Positions 24,264 through 34,776 are shown, numbered from the stretch's first letter. The stretch: DNA of 64,000 nt from Kordia sp039026955 (GCA_039026955.1 JBCCLH010000024.1:26413-90412), one strand, 5' to 3'. Translations and numbers: made by a program. Notes: generated by a model not told the origin, from the sequence alone.

Positions 24264-27200
24264 CTATTTCAATACGATACGTTTGGTGACTTGTGTATTT
24301 TGATGGGTTATTTTCATAAAATAGATTCCCGATTGATATCCGCTTAAATTAATTGATTCTTGAGTTTGCCCAATACGTTCAAAATTTGTTTGATATATGT
24401 TTCTTCCTGTAATATCAAATACATTTACAGCTACATCTGTCAGTGGTTGCGCTGTAGATAGATTCACGATTCCATCGGTGACTGTTGGTAACGCAGTAAT
24501 GCCTAATTCGTTTGTTTCTGTTGACGAAGTGCTTAAGGTAGCACTGAAATCAGTAGACGTTGGATAGAATATCGAAAAGGAGTCTAGAATAAGCGTCATA
24601 CGATAATCATTGTGATACTCTAAATTAGTACCTGGTGAGATAAACTCGCCCCCTGAAACATAGCCAATGCTACAAGTAGTTCCGTTTACTTTCATAGTCC
24701 CTAATTCTGAAATATCAGTAAGATTGCTGTCGGCAAGTATTAAATCATCTACCTCATCCTTGAGCACATATAAGTATATGGCTAAAACCCCTGATACTGG
24801 ATTTGAGGTACTGATAGAGACCTCTCGCCGTAGATACGGTTGCCCAGAGAAGTCTCTTGTATCAGCATTTTCAATGAATAATGTTGTTGAAACAGTTCCT
24901 AAGTCGTTTCCATTAGGAAAAATGGTGGCGACAATATTGCCAGAAGCATCAAATATTGGCACCAACAAATCGTTTGTATTTCCTTGTGCTACTGAAATTT
25001 CAATATCTGGCATGGACTCACAAATACCTGGAGTTCCTGGTGCAATTAATGGTGCTGCTTCCAGACAGAAGGATGAAGGACTTAAAAAATTCCCTGTTTT
25101 TGCTACTTGTATGTAATAGGTATTTCCCATTACTACAGGAATGAGTCCGCTCCCTTGAAAACAAGCTATTTCATTTCCCCCACAAGATTCATAAACAGCA
25201 TATGTATTGGAAGATAAAGTAGTGTTCAAACTAATATTTCCTGTTATGGGTGCTTCAAATGCATACCAAGCGTCTAACCAAGTTTCAGTACTACTGAAAC
25301 AACTTCCTATATTCGGAGCAAAGGTTTCAGTAGATCCTCTTACATCAAGAGAAACACTTTGTGTATTACATTGATGAATCCCTGCTACAGAAATCATTTC
25401 AGCATTCGCACAATCGTTATTTGGTAATTCTTCAAAAGCCTGTATGTTGAAATTATCAGCATCGGCACTTACTGATGATATGCTTATTCTTAATAAGTAA
25501 TTTCCAGCACTTAGCTCATATATCAATCCAGATCCATTGAAACATGTAATTTCACTGCCGCCACAGCTATTATAAAGTGTAAAGTTATGTAAAAAACTGA
25601 TGTTAGATATTTCTACATTTCCTTGAAATGGCATGGTAAATTCATACCAAAGGTCTAAATTCTCATTACCGATAGCGGTATCACAACTAGCACTTATACT
25701 TTGTGTAGCAGTTCTATTGTCTATATTAATTGTTCTTTCAATAGAAATATCATCCGTAATAATTTCTGCAGTTGCGCACTCGTTATTGGTTGCTGTTGCA
25801 AATGCTTGGATATTGAAACTATCTTGTGAAGCATTATTTGAGAAACTATACACTCTGAGGAAATACGTCCCCATAGTTACATTGTAAACAAAAGTATTGC
25901 CTTGAAAACACATAATTTCTGAACCGCCGCAACTGTCGTACAACGTAAAACGATTTAAAGTATTTACTCCCGATATTTTTATATTTCCTGTGGCTGGCAT
26001 CGTAAATTCGTACCAAATATCTAAATAATCGGAATTATTGACATTGTCACAACTAGCTTCTAAGCTTTCCGTGGCACCTCGATTGTCAAAATTGATAGTG
26101 CGTTGTGTAGTGATATCGTCTGTGATGACTTCTGCTGTGGCACATTCGTCATTTGCTACTGTAGCAAAGGCTTGAATATTAAAACTGTCTTCAGAAGCAT
26201 ATACTGTTTCACTGTATACTCTTAAATAGTATGTTCCTACAGATAAATTATACACAAAACCATCGTCTCTGAAACATGCGATTTCTGAACCACCGCAGCT
26301 ATCGTACAGCGTAAAGCGATCAAAAATATCCACTCCTGTTATCTGTAAGTTTCCAAAGATTGGCATGGTAAATTCATACCAAATATCTTGATAGCTCACA
26401 CTGGAAATATCACAGCTTGCATCTAAACTTTCGGTAGCATTTCTATTGTCAAAGTTGATGGTTCTTAGTGTGGTAATATCGTCTGTAATCACTTCTGCCG
26501 TAGCGCACTCATCATTAGCAACTGTAGCAAACGCTTGAATTCGGAAACTATCTGAAGACGCATAAATAGCTTGTGAGTATGCTCTTAAAAAGTAGGTTCC
26601 TGTAGTGAGATTGAACACCGTGCCATCATCGTTGAAACAGGCCAATTCTATTCCGCCACAACTATTGTATAATGTGAATCGATCAAAGATATTAACGCCT
26701 GATATTTGTAAGTTTCCATTCACAGGCATGGTAAATTGATACCAAATATCTAAATGTGTATTGTTTGCACTATCACAGCTAGCATCGAGACTTTCGGTAG
26801 CGCCACGATTATCAAAGCTGATGGTTCTTTCCGTAGTGATATCGGCTGTAATGAGTTCGGCTGTAGCGCATTCATCATTAGCCACTGCGGCAAACGCCTG
26901 AATGTTGAAACTATCTACGGAAGCGTAAATATCCTGTTTGGACACACGCAAGAGATACGTTCCTGTTGTAAGTCCATACGCAAAGTCGTCGTCATTAAAG
27001 CAAGCTAATTCCGAACCGCCACAGGTATCATAAAAAGTAAAACGATCAAAAATATTTACGCCTGTAATATGTACATTTCCGTTCACAGGCATCGTAAACT
27101 CATACCAAATGTCATGAAATGTACTACTCGCATTATCACAACTGGCATCTAAGCTTTCTGTAGCTCCTCTGTTATCATATACAATGGTTCTTAGTGTACT

Positions 27201-28037
27201 GATATCTTCCGTAATCACTTCTGCCGCAGCACATTCATCATTAACAACAGTTGCAAACGCTTGCATATTAAAACTATCTGCAGAAGCATAAATAAGTTGT
27301 TTAGATACGCGCAAAAGATAAGTTCCTGTCGTAAGATTGTAGGCAAAAGTATCGTCTGAACCACAGGCAACTTCTGATCCGCCGCAACTGTCAAATACGG
27401 CAAATCGGTCAAAAATATTTACGCCTGTAATGTGGAGATTTCCATTGAAAGGCATCGTAAATTCGTACCAAACATCCAAATAGGTATTGCTCGCATTGTC
27501 ACAACTGGCATCCAAACTTTCGGTAGCGCCACGATTGTCATAGTTGAATGATTGTTGTGTGCTTATATCTGCTACAATAATTTCTGGATTGGTACATTCG
27601 TCATTGTCAGGAATTTCAAATGTATTAATGGTAAAAGAATCTGCACTGGCAATTGTATTTTGTTTCGCTACGCGCAATACATAGGATGCGGCTGAGAGTC
27701 CCAAAAAGTAATCATTGCCATTGAAACAATCAATTTCAGTACCGCCACAGGCATCATATAAGGTAAAGCGTTCTGTATTACTTGCATTGGTGATTTGAAT
27801 ATTTCCTGCATTGGGCATGGTAAAACTGTACCAAACATCGTTGTAAGTAGTTCCTACATTGTCACAACTCGATTGTGTACTTTGTGTTGCTGTACTTGGA
27901 TTATAACTCACGTTTGTTGCTGATGAAAAACTTACTGTAATTACCTCAGCAGTGGCACAATCGTTATTGGCAGGTTGTGCGTTACTGTGTAGTAGTGTCG
28001 TTAAAAATATTCCGAAGAAGAGTAGTGTTGACTTCAT
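24264..28037 (-). CDS. Type IX-secreted protein with eight PPC-like repeats
   Basis: A 1257-residue protein with signal peptide MKSTLLFFGIFLTTLLHSNA. About eight tandem repeats of 120-125 residues follow, each starting NDECATAEVIT-like, with SCDN, W-Y-x-F-T-M-P, F-T-L-Y-D-S-C-G-G-S-E-x-x-C and G-T-Y-x-L-R-V. They resemble pre-peptidase C-terminal beta-sandwich domains. A distinct domain occupies about 1000-1170. The last 75 residues (TDGIVNLSTAQPLTDVAVNV to KRIVLK) are a type A T9SS sorting domain. It is probably a cell-surface or released adhesin. The repeats are very similar, so recent internal duplication is likely. Confidence 0.88.
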   Translation of the reverse strand: MKSTLLFFGIFLTTLLHSNAQPANNDCATAEVITVSFSSATNVSYNPSTATQSTQSSCDNVGTTYNDVWYSFTMPNAGNIQITNASNTERFTLYDACGGTEIDCFNGNDYFLGLSAASYVLRVAKQNTIASADSFTINTFEIPDNDECTNPEIIVADISTQQSFNYDNRGATESLDASCDNASNTYLDVWYEFTMPFNGNLHITGVNIFDRFAVFDSCGGSEVACGSDDTFAYNLTTGTYLLRVSKQLIYASADSFNMQAFATVVNDECAAAEVITEDISTLRTIVYDNRGATESLDASCDNASSTFHDIWYEFTMPVNGNVHITGVNIFDRFTFYDTCGGSELACFNDDDFAYGLTTGTYLLRVSKQDIYASVDSFNIQAFAAVANDECATAELITADITTERTISFDNRGATESLDASCDSANNTHLDIWYQFTMPVNGNLQISGVNIFDRFTLYNSCGGIELACFNDDGTVFNLTTGTYFLRAYSQAIYASSDSFRIQAFATVANDECATAEVITDDITTLRTINFDNRNATESLDASCDISSVSYQDIWYEFTMPIFGNLQITGVDIFDRFTLYDSCGGSEIACFRDDGFVYNLSVGTYYLRVYSETVYASEDSFNIQAFATVANDECATAEVITDDITTQRTINFDNRGATESLEASCDNVNNSDYLDIWYEFTMPATGNIKISGVNTLNRFTLYDSCGGSEIMCFQGNTFVYNVTMGTYFLRVYSFSNNASQDSFNIQAFATATNNECATAEIITDDISIERTINIDNRTATQSISASCDTAIGNENLDLWYEFTMPFQGNVEISNISFLHNFTLYNSCGGSEITCFNGSGLIYELSAGNYLLRISISSVSADADNFNIQAFEELPNNDCANAEMISVAGIHQCNTQSVSLDVRGSTETFAPNIGSCFSSTETWLDAWYAFEAPITGNISLNTTLSSNTYAVYESCGGNEIACFQGSGLIPVVMGNTYYIQVAKTGNFLSPSSFCLEAAPLIAPGTPGICESMPDIEISVAQGNTNDLLVPIFDASGNIVATIFPNGNDLGTVSTTLFIENADTRDFSGQPYLRREVSISTSNPVSGVLAIYLYVLKDEVDDLILADSNLTDISELGTMKVNGTTCSIGYVSGGEFISPGTNLEYHNDYRMTLILDSFSIFYPTSTDFSATLSTSSTETNELGITALPTVTDGIVNLSTAQPLTDVAVNVFDITGRNIYQTNFERIGQTQESINLSGYQSGIYFMKITHQNTQVTKRIVLK

Positions 28038-28164
28038 GTAATTTGCCCCTATTTATTGTTTACAAGTTTCAAAATACTTCGTTTACAGATAGATAGAAAT
28101 AAAAAATGTATGAAACGACACGATTCATACATTTTTGGTAGTATATATTTTTTAGTTAGATGAA

Positions 28165-31100
28165 CTACATATTTCTTCGATATTGTCCACCAACTTCAAA
28201 CAATGCTGACGTAATCTGACCTAACGAGCAAACTTTACAGACTTCCATCAAGGCTTCAAAGATGTTTTCGTTGTTGACTGCTTTTAGTTGCAAATCATAC
28301 AATAAATCTTTGGTATCGTGTGCGCTGTGTAGATTGTTTAATATCTTGATTTGATATTGCTTTTCTTCCTCTGTCGCACGAATGACTTCTTTTGGAACGA
28401 CCGTTGGCGAACCTTTACTGCTTAAGAAGGTATTTACACCGATGATAGGGAATTGTCCGTTATGCTTCAACGTTTCGTAATACAGACTTTCTTCCTGAAT
28501 TTTAGAACGTTGGTACATGGTTTCCATCGCACCTAATACACCGCCACGTTCCGTAATTCGGTCAAATTCCGCTAAGACAGCTTCTTCTACCAAATCGGTC
28601 AATTCTTCAATGATGAACGAACCTTGAATTGGATTTTCGTTTTTCGCCAGTCCTAATTCCTTGTTGATGATCAACTGAATCGCCATGGCTCTACGAACTG
28701 ATTCTTCCGTTGGTGTGGTAATGGCTTCGTCGTATGCATTGGTGTGCAACGAGTTACAGTTATCGTAAATCGCGTATAAGGCTTGTAGTGTGGTACGAAT
28801 GTCATTGAAATCAATTTCCTGAGCGTGTAAACTACGTCCTGAAGTTTGAATGTGATATTTCAACATTTGTGCACGAGCATTAGCTCCGTATTTATGTTTT
28901 AAAGCTTTCGCCCAGATTTTACGTGCGACACGTCCGATTACAGCATATTCTGGATCGATTCCGTTGGAGAAGAAGAACGATAAGTTTGGACCAAATTTGT
29001 TGATGTCCATTCCACGACTTAAGTAATATTCCACGTATGTGAAACCATTTGATAAAGTCAATGCTAATTGTGTAATTGGATTGGCTCCAGCTTCCGCGAT
29101 ATGATATCCAGAAATCGAAACCGAATAGAAGTTACGCACATTGTTTTCAATGAAATATTCCTGCACGTCTCCCATCAAACGCAAGGCGAATTCTGTGGAG
29201 AAAATACAAGTATTTTGCGCTTGATCTTCTTTTAAAATATCTGCTTGCACCGTTCCGCGGACTAGTGCAATGGTTTTGGCTTTGATCTCAGCATAGATTT
29301 CTGCTGGTAACACTTGATCTCCTGTAACGCCAAGAAGCATCAATCCTAAACCATCATTTCCTTCTGGCAATTCGCCATTATATTGCGGGCGTTCTTTGTT
29401 TTTGTAGATTTCGGCAATTTTCGCTTCTACTTCCGCTTCTAGTCCATTTTCTTTGATGTAGATTTCACATTGCTGATCAATCGCCGCATTCATGAAAAAT
29501 CCTAACAACATTGGCGCAGGACCGTTAATCGTCATACTTACAGACGTCATTTTATGTGCTAAATCGAATCCAGAATAGAGCTTTTTCGCATCATCCAAAC
29601 AACAGATAGACACTCCTGCATTTCCAATTTTACCATAAATATCTGGTCGCAAATCTGGATCATTTCCGTATAAAGTCACACTGTCAAACGCCGTAGACAG
29701 ACGCTTTGCTGGCATTCCTTGGCTCACATAGTGGAAACGTTTGTTGGTACGTTCCGGTCCACCTTCACCTGCAAACATACGCGCTGGATCTTCTCCTGTA
29801 CGCTTAAACGGATATAATCCTGAAGTGTATGGAAATTCTCCTGGCACGTTTTCTTGCAAACACCATTTTAAAATGTCCCCCCAAGCTTGGTATTTTGGCA
29901 AGGCTACTTTTGGAATTTGTAAGTGTGAAAGCGATTCTGTATGTGTATTGATCTTGATCTCCTTGTCACGTACTTTAAATGTGTAGATCGGATTTTTATA
30001 TTTGTTTACCTTGTCGTTCCAACCGTTGATGATTTCCCAGTTGTACGGATCAAGATTGAGCTTGACGCGATCAAATTCTTTCAATAATAATTTCACCAAT
30101 TCGATATCGGCTTCGCTGTCCAATCGCTCTAAAATGATGTTTTCATCCAAGCCAGTTTTTGACATAAACGACAGCTCGACTGCGCTCGATGTAACATTTG
30201 TTATCGATCCTATAGTTTTATAGATTCCGTAGAGTCTTTGTGCGACTTCTACTTGGGTTTCTGCTTTCTTATCGTACGCTCTATTGTTTTCTGCGATTTC
30301 AGATAAATAACGTGTTCTTGATGGTGGAATAACGAAAATCTTCTCGCTGAGTTCACTCGAAATTTTAGAAGACGATTGCAAATCTGCTTCGGTTTTTTCA
30401 ACCAATTTGTCCATCACTGCTTTGTACAGTGTGTTCATTCCTGGATCGTTGAATTGTGAAGCAATCGTTCCGTAGACTGGCAACTGATCTTGTGGAATGT
30501 CCCACAAATTATTGTTGCGCATGTACTGCTTTTTCACATCACGCAACGCATCTAACGAACCGCGTTTGTCAAATTTATTGATGGCGACTAAATCGGCAAA
30601 ATCAAGCATGTCAATTTTCTCCAATTGCGTTGCGGCACCAAATTCAGGCGTCATTACATACAACGCCACATCGCTGTGTTCCATGATTTCGGTATCCGAT
30701 TGTCCAATTCCAGAAGTTTCTAGAATGATCAAATCGTATTCGGCAGCTTTTAAGACTTGCACTGCTTCATTTACATATTTTGACAATGCCAAATTCGATT
30801 GACGAGTTGCCAAACTACGCATATAGACTCTTGGTGAATTGATGGCATTCATACGAATACGATCGCCCAACAACGCGCCGCCAGTTTTACGTTTGGATGG
30901 ATCAACTGAGATTAATCCAATCGTTTTTTCTGGAAAATCTATCAAAAAGCGACGTACCAATTCGTCTACCAAACTAGATTTTCCTGCACCACCAGTTCCT
31001 GTAATTCCTAGTACTGGCGTGTGTGAAGTTTTATTTTTTTCGTGAATGGTATCTAAAGCATCTTTGGCAACTTCTGGAAAATTTTCTGCCGAAGAAATGA

Positions 31101-31605
31101 CACGTGCAATCGCTTTTGGATTTTTCTTGTGTAATACATTTACTTCACCATTTAAGGTATCGCCAATCGCAAAATCAGACTTCTGCACCAAATCGTTGAT
31201 CATTCCTTGCAATCCCATTTCACGTCCGTCATCTGGTGAATAGATGCGTGTGATTCCGTAGTCCATCAATTCCTTAATTTCTTCAGGAAGAATCACTCCG
31301 CCACCGCCACCAAATATTTTGATGTGTCCAGCACCTCTTTCTTGCAACAGATCGTACATGTATTTAAAGTACTCGTTGTGTCCTCCTTGATACGAAGTCA
31401 TCGCAATAGCATTCGCATCTTCCTGAATCGCAGTATTCACTACTTCTTCCACACTCCGATCGTGTCCTAAGTGAATTACTTCCACTCCTGTAGATTGGAT
31501 AATTCTTCGCATAATATTGATAGCAGCGTCATGTCCGTCAAAGAGTGATGCGGCAGTTACGATTCGTACTTTATGAGTTGGTTTGTATGGCTGTACTTGT
31601 TCCAT
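28165..31605 (-). CDS. icmF: Fused B12-dependent acyl-CoA mutase, IcmF type
   Basis: A 1146-residue three-part protein. The cobalamin-binding domain (about 10-145) has the lower-ligand His25 in LFDGHDAA. A MeaB-like G-protein chaperone domain has P-loop GTGGAGKS at 203-210. A mutase barrel domain runs from about 530 to the end (YPFKRTGEDPARMFAGEG, ERTNKRFHYVSQ, MTSVSMTINGPAPMLLGFFM). This order is that of isobutyryl-CoA mutase fused (IcmF) rather than MutAB. It interconverts branched and linear acyl-CoAs; methylmalonyl-CoA cannot be excluded. Residues 473-477 in the linker are encoded by a 15-base repeat word (30175-30189). Confidence 0.9.
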   Translation of the reverse strand: MEQVQPYKPTHKVRIVTAASLFDGHDAAINIMRRIIQSTGVEVIHLGHDRSVEEVVNTAIQEDANAIAMTSYQGGHNEYFKYMYDLLQERGAGHIKIFGGGGGVILPEEIKELMDYGITRIYSPDDGREMGLQGMINDLVQKSDFAIGDTLNGEVNVLHKKNPKAIARVISSAENFPEVAKDALDTIHEKNKTSHTPVLGITGTGGAGKSSLVDELVRRFLIDFPEKTIGLISVDPSKRKTGGALLGDRIRMNAINSPRVYMRSLATRQSNLALSKYVNEAVQVLKAAEYDLIILETSGIGQSDTEIMEHSDVALYVMTPEFGAATQLEKIDMLDFADLVAINKFDKRGSLDALRDVKKQYMRNNNLWDIPQDQLPVYGTIASQFNDPGMNTLYKAVMDKLVEKTEADLQSSSKISSELSEKIFVIPPSRTRYLSEIAENNRAYDKKAETQVEVAQRLYGIYKTIGSITNVTSSAVELSFMSKTGLDENIILERLDSEADIELVKLLLKEFDRVKLNLDPYNWEIINGWNDKVNKYKNPIYTFKVRDKEIKINTHTESLSHLQIPKVALPKYQAWGDILKWCLQENVPGEFPYTSGLYPFKRTGEDPARMFAGEGGPERTNKRFHYVSQGMPAKRLSTAFDSVTLYGNDPDLRPDIYGKIGNAGVSICCLDDAKKLYSGFDLAHKMTSVSMTINGPAPMLLGFFMNAAIDQQCEIYIKENGLEAEVEAKIAEIYKNKERPQYNGELPEGNDGLGLMLLGVTGDQVLPAEIYAEIKAKTIALVRGTVQADILKEDQAQNTCIFSTEFALRLMGDVQEYFIENNVRNFYSVSISGYHIAEAGANPITQLALTLSNGFTYVEYYLSRGMDINKFGPNLSFFFSNGIDPEYAVIGRVARKIWAKALKHKYGANARAQMLKYHIQTSGRSLHAQEIDFNDIRTTLQALYAIYDNCNSLHTNAYDEAITTPTEESVRRAMAIQLIINKELGLAKNENPIQGSFIIEELTDLVEEAVLAEFDRITERGGVLGAMETMYQRSKIQEESLYYETLKHNGQFPIIGVNTFLSSKGSPTVVPKEVIRATEEEKQYQIKILNNLHSAHDTKDLLYDLQLKAVNNENIFEALMEVCKVCSLGQITSALFEVGGQYRRNM

Positions 31606-31783
31606 CTGTAATGAAGTCTTGTTTTTGAGGGTGCAATTTACGAAATATTCAAAAAAATCTGCTATTTGTTATGAATTTTCTAACACTTCAAACTTAACTT
31701 ACTTTTCATTTTTTCTTCTATTTTATTTGAGGCAGATTTTATATCTTTCACCTAAATCTTAATAACAATTTATTGAATAGGTC

Positions 31784-32488
31784 ATGAAAAAAATCATTAT
31801 AACTTTTGTCGGATTACTGATGTTGAATTCTTGTGCGGAGTTACAGCAAGTTGTGAATCAATTGCCACAAGGCGGAACACTTGGAAATGCAGATATTGCT
31901 GCGGGATTGCGTCAAGCATTGGATTTCGGAATTGAGAAACAAGTATCAAAATTGACACAGAGAGATGGTTTTTATGGAAACAGTCTTGTAAAGATTTTAA
32001 TGCCACAAGAATTGCAAAAAGTTGACAAAGCTTTGCGCGATGTCGGATTGGGCAGTTTGGCAGATGACGGAATTAAAATGTTGAATAGAGCTGCTGAAAG
32101 TGCCGTAAAAGAAGCGACTCCAATTTTCGTAAATGCTATAAAAGACATTACGTTTGATGATGCAAAAAATATTCTTTTAGGTGCTGATAATGCGGCGACT
32201 CAATATTTGGAAGGAAAAACAACTTCGGCTTTATACAGTAAGTTTGAGCCTGTAATTCAGAGTTCATTTGCCAAAGTGGGCGCGGATAAAATCTGGACAA
32301 ATTTGATCAATAATTATAATAAGATTCCTTTTGTCAATAAGGTAAATCCAAACTTAACCGATTATGTAACTACAGAAGCATTAAAAGGCGTGTACACAAT
32401 GATTGCGGTTGAAGAGAAAGAAATTCGCAACAAAGTCGGATCAAGAACTACGGATTTGTTGCGTAAGGTGTTTGCTTTGCAGGATTAG
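31784..32488 (+). CDS. DUF4197 lipoprotein
   Basis: A 234-residue protein with lipobox signal MKKIIITFVGLLMLNSC and the DUF4197 body: IAAGLRQALDFGIEKQVSKL, GFYGNSLVKILMPQEL, AAESAVKEATPIFVNAIKDI, and the ending V-T-x-x-A-L-K-G-V-Y-x-M-I-A-V-E-E. Function is unknown in the family. Its stop is followed at 32496 by a heptad array. Confidence 0.9.
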   Translation: MKKIIITFVGLLMLNSCAELQQVVNQLPQGGTLGNADIAAGLRQALDFGIEKQVSKLTQRDGFYGNSLVKILMPQELQKVDKALRDVGLGSLADDGIKMLNRAAESAVKEATPIFVNAIKDITFDDAKNILLGADNAATQYLEGKTTSALYSKFEPVIQSSFAKVGADKIWTNLINNYNKIPFVNKVNPNLTDYVTTEALKGVYTMIAVEEKEIRNKVGSRTTDLLRKVFALQD

Positions 32489-32495
32489 GGGTTTT

Positions 32496-32533
32496 GGTTG
32501 TTGGTTGTTGGTTGCTGGTTGCTGGTTGCTGGT
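32496..32533. repeat. Heptad array (GGTTGTT/GGTTGCT, five units)
   Basis: Two GGTTGTT and three GGTTGCT units in tandem with an exact 7-base period, followed by GGT. It begins seven bases after a stop codon. Confidence 0.85.
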
Positions 32534-32673
32534 AAAATTACTTTTTCATTTAATATTTTGAGTTTTACGTTTTACATTGTAATTCGTTTGTTGGTTTTTT
32601 ATTACGGTAAACCGTAACGCATCTTAAATTTATTGGTTTAGGTTTGCTTATTAATTTCAAATCAAAACTACTT

Positions 32674-33594
32674 ATGCATAAAAAGTATATTTTTTTCTTT
32701 CTTCTAATATCATTTCAAGTTTGTTTCTCGCAAGAATATGATATTTCTTATGAAGCACAAGAAATCGTTAAAACAAGAAGTATATATTTAAATGGAGGAA
32801 TTAGGTCTCAATTCGGAGGAAAATCACGTACCTATATAAAAATTGATTTACCACCTAATACCGTAAAATGGTACTATAGTTTTTCTACTAAAAAAGGAAG
32901 AAGTGGTGTTAAAAATTTAAATTTAGCATTACAACTCTCAGCAATGATTATCGATCCTAGCACTCTTACTTCACAACTTGCTTCTCAGTTACAAATTCCC
33001 AGTGGTTCATCATCTGTAGATATCTATTTACTTGATAGAGATAATAAAGATATATTTATCAAAAAAGGAGATAATGAAGGGCAAGAACTTTATTATTATG
33101 AAGAAGGGACTGTAAAAAATACCAAGTCGGCAATAGTTGAAATAGACGATATAAATTCAGGTACTTTATATCTTGGATTGAAAAACCCTAGTTCTAGTAG
33201 TGGAGTAAATATAAGTATTGAAGTAGCTGCTGTTGTCGCAAATAAAACCATAATTCCAAAATCTAAAAATCAAGAAAAAGCTGAATTATATGGTAATTTA
33301 GGCTGGACACAATTTGAAAAAGGTAATTATGAAAAATGTATTGAATATTCCAATAAAGCCAATCAAGAATATGAATTAGGTTGGGTATATGCGAATAAAG
33401 GTCTTGCGCAACTAATGTTAGATAATGAATCTGATGCTATGGAAAGTTATATCAATGCAATCCCCTTAATAAGGAAACAACCGCAATCAGAATATTTTTT
33501 TAGCGAAGTAATAAAAGATATTGATAATGCTTTAAAAGTGAATCCAAATCTATCAGGTGCAAACGAAATAAAACAATTACTCCTGATGCAATAA
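32674..33594 (+). CDS. Secreted TPR-containing protein of unknown function
   Basis: About 306 residues from MHKKYIFFFLLISFQVCFSQ (signal peptide); the upstream TTG-started extension is not needed. The N-terminal part is a beta-rich domain (YDISYEAQEIVKTRSIYLNG, KIDLPPNTVKWYYSFSTKKG). Two TPR units lie at about 200-275 (LYGNLGWTQFEKGNYEKCIE, then WVYANKGLAQLMLDNESDAM). I do not recognise the N-terminal family. The upstream 155 bases contain no clear promoter. Confidence 0.75.
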   Translation: MHKKYIFFFLLISFQVCFSQEYDISYEAQEIVKTRSIYLNGGIRSQFGGKSRTYIKIDLPPNTVKWYYSFSTKKGRSGVKNLNLALQLSAMIIDPSTLTSQLASQLQIPSGSSSVDIYLLDRDNKDIFIKKGDNEGQELYYYEEGTVKNTKSAIVEIDDINSGTLYLGLKNPSSSSGVNISIEVAAVVANKTIIPKSKNQEKAELYGNLGWTQFEKGNYEKCIEYSNKANQEYELGWVYANKGLAQLMLDNESDAMESYINAIPLIRKQPQSEYFFSEVIKDIDNALKVNPNLSGANEIKQLLLMQ

Positions 33595-33689
33595 ATTCAT
33601 GATTAATTTACTATCCTTTACTCATCAGAAAAACTAGTAAAATCCACTTAAATTTTGTATCTTAAAAAAGCAACATTTAATTACAGACT

Positions 33690-33893
33690 ATGGATAGTAT
33701 AAAAATATATACAAGCACTGAGCAGATTCAAATTATGGATGCAAAGCATATTTTAAGCGAAGCTGGCATTAACTTTTTTGAAATCAACAAAATGGATACT
33801 GCATATGCGGGAATTTTAGGCGGCGATATTGAACTACATGTAGCAAAAGAAGATGTTGAAAAAGCACTAGAACTTCTCGCTGATTTAAAATAA
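33690..33893 (+). CDS. DUF2007-family small protein
   Basis: A 67-residue soluble protein with the DUF2007 (putative signal-transducing, PII-like fold) pattern: IKIYTSTEQIQIMDAKHILS, E-A-G-I-N-F-F-E-I-N-K and a closing V-A-K-E-D-V-E-K-A-L-E-L-L. Function is unknown. A weak terminator follows. Confidence 0.82.
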   Translation: MDSIKIYTSTEQIQIMDAKHILSEAGINFFEINKMDTAYAGILGGDIELHVAKEDVEKALELLADLK

Positions 33894-33901
33894 ACTTAGT
33901 T

Positions 33902-33935
33902 GGATGGTGATTGTTTAGTCATCATCCATTCTTCC
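33902..33935 (+). terminator. Weak terminator hairpin
   Basis: GGATGGTGA (33902-33910) and TCATCATCC (33919-33927) pair with one G-U pair around an 8-base loop. A short, mixed T tail follows. Confidence 0.5.
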
Positions 33936-33952
33936 TTACTAGATCAAAACTC

Positions 33953-34390
33953 ATGAATAGAAAACCGAAAGTAATTATTCCAAACAAAGATGCTACATCG
34001 CTTTTTGGAGGATTGCGTCAATTAAAACTCAGCGCCGAAGAAACTGCAGGCGATATTTATTTAGTAGAGGGAATCATGCCAAACGGCAGTGAAGTTCCTA
34101 TACATATTCATACGAAAGAAGACGAGATTTTTCATGTGCTTGAAGGCGAAGTGGAACTGATTTTAGGCGATGAAATTATTCGTGCTTCTGAAGGCACTAT
34201 TATTTATCTTCCGAGAAATATCAAACACGGTATTAAAACATTGGGAGATACTACAGCACGTGTACTCAATTATGTAATTCCGGGACAGAATTTTGAAGAT
34301 TTTTTTAACGAACTACAACAACTTGGCAAAGAAGTTTCTTCGACACAAAGAGCCACAGTAGCAACAAAATACGGGATTACATTTTTATAA
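33953..34390 (+). CDS. Cupin-domain protein
   Basis: 145 residues from MNRKPKVIIPNKDATSLFGG; an in-frame TTG upstream overlaps the terminator hairpin and is rejected. The cupin core has motif 1 (PIHIHTKEDEIFHVLEGEVE: two His, Glu) and motif 2 (GTIIYLPRNIKHGIKTLGD) with a metal-ligand His. The fold binds a divalent metal. The reaction is unknown; similar proteins are quercetin dioxygenase-like. Confidence 0.88.
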   Translation: MNRKPKVIIPNKDATSLFGGLRQLKLSAEETAGDIYLVEGIMPNGSEVPIHIHTKEDEIFHVLEGEVELILGDEIIRASEGTIIYLPRNIKHGIKTLGDTTARVLNYVIPGQNFEDFFNELQQLGKEVSSTQRATVATKYGITFL

Positions 34391-34550
34391 TTTAAAAGGA
34401 ATTTATAGTATCAATTCAACGAAATTCTCATTAAAACTCCACAGAATGCTACTACTTGTTGCGATTTTATAAATTGTAAATTGCAACTTTTTTTTCGTGC
34501 AAACGGTTTCTATACTTTTAGTTCATGTTTAACGAAAATTCAGTAGTGAT

Positions 34551-34757
34551 ATGAAAAAAAACAAGATCAAACAGGTGGAATTAACATTGCATAAGCATAC
34601 GATTTCCAACCTTCAAATTGCACAACTTACCGGAGGAGAACCTAGAGGCGACAAAGGAAATGGCACAAAAAAAGATTGTACGATACGATCTGGAAGTATT
34701 GTGACAACTTCCTGTATTGCTTGTCCACTTCCAGGGAATGAAACAAATACATTTTAA
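34551..34757 (+). CDS. GG-leader RiPP precursor 8
   Basis: A 68-residue peptide. Leader MKKNKIKQVELTLHKHTISN keeps L-x-L-x-K-x-x-I-S-x-L and ends TGG. The core is basic at first, then carries three Cys and several Ser/Thr (CTIRSGSIVTTSCIACPLPG). A TATACTTTTAG box lies upstream. It converges with precursor 9 on a shared terminator. Confidence 0.75.
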   Translation: MKKNKIKQVELTLHKHTISNLQIAQLTGGEPRGDKGNGTKKDCTIRSGSIVTTSCIACPLPGNETNTF

Positions 34758-34776
34758 GAATTGAGTATTTGTTCTA

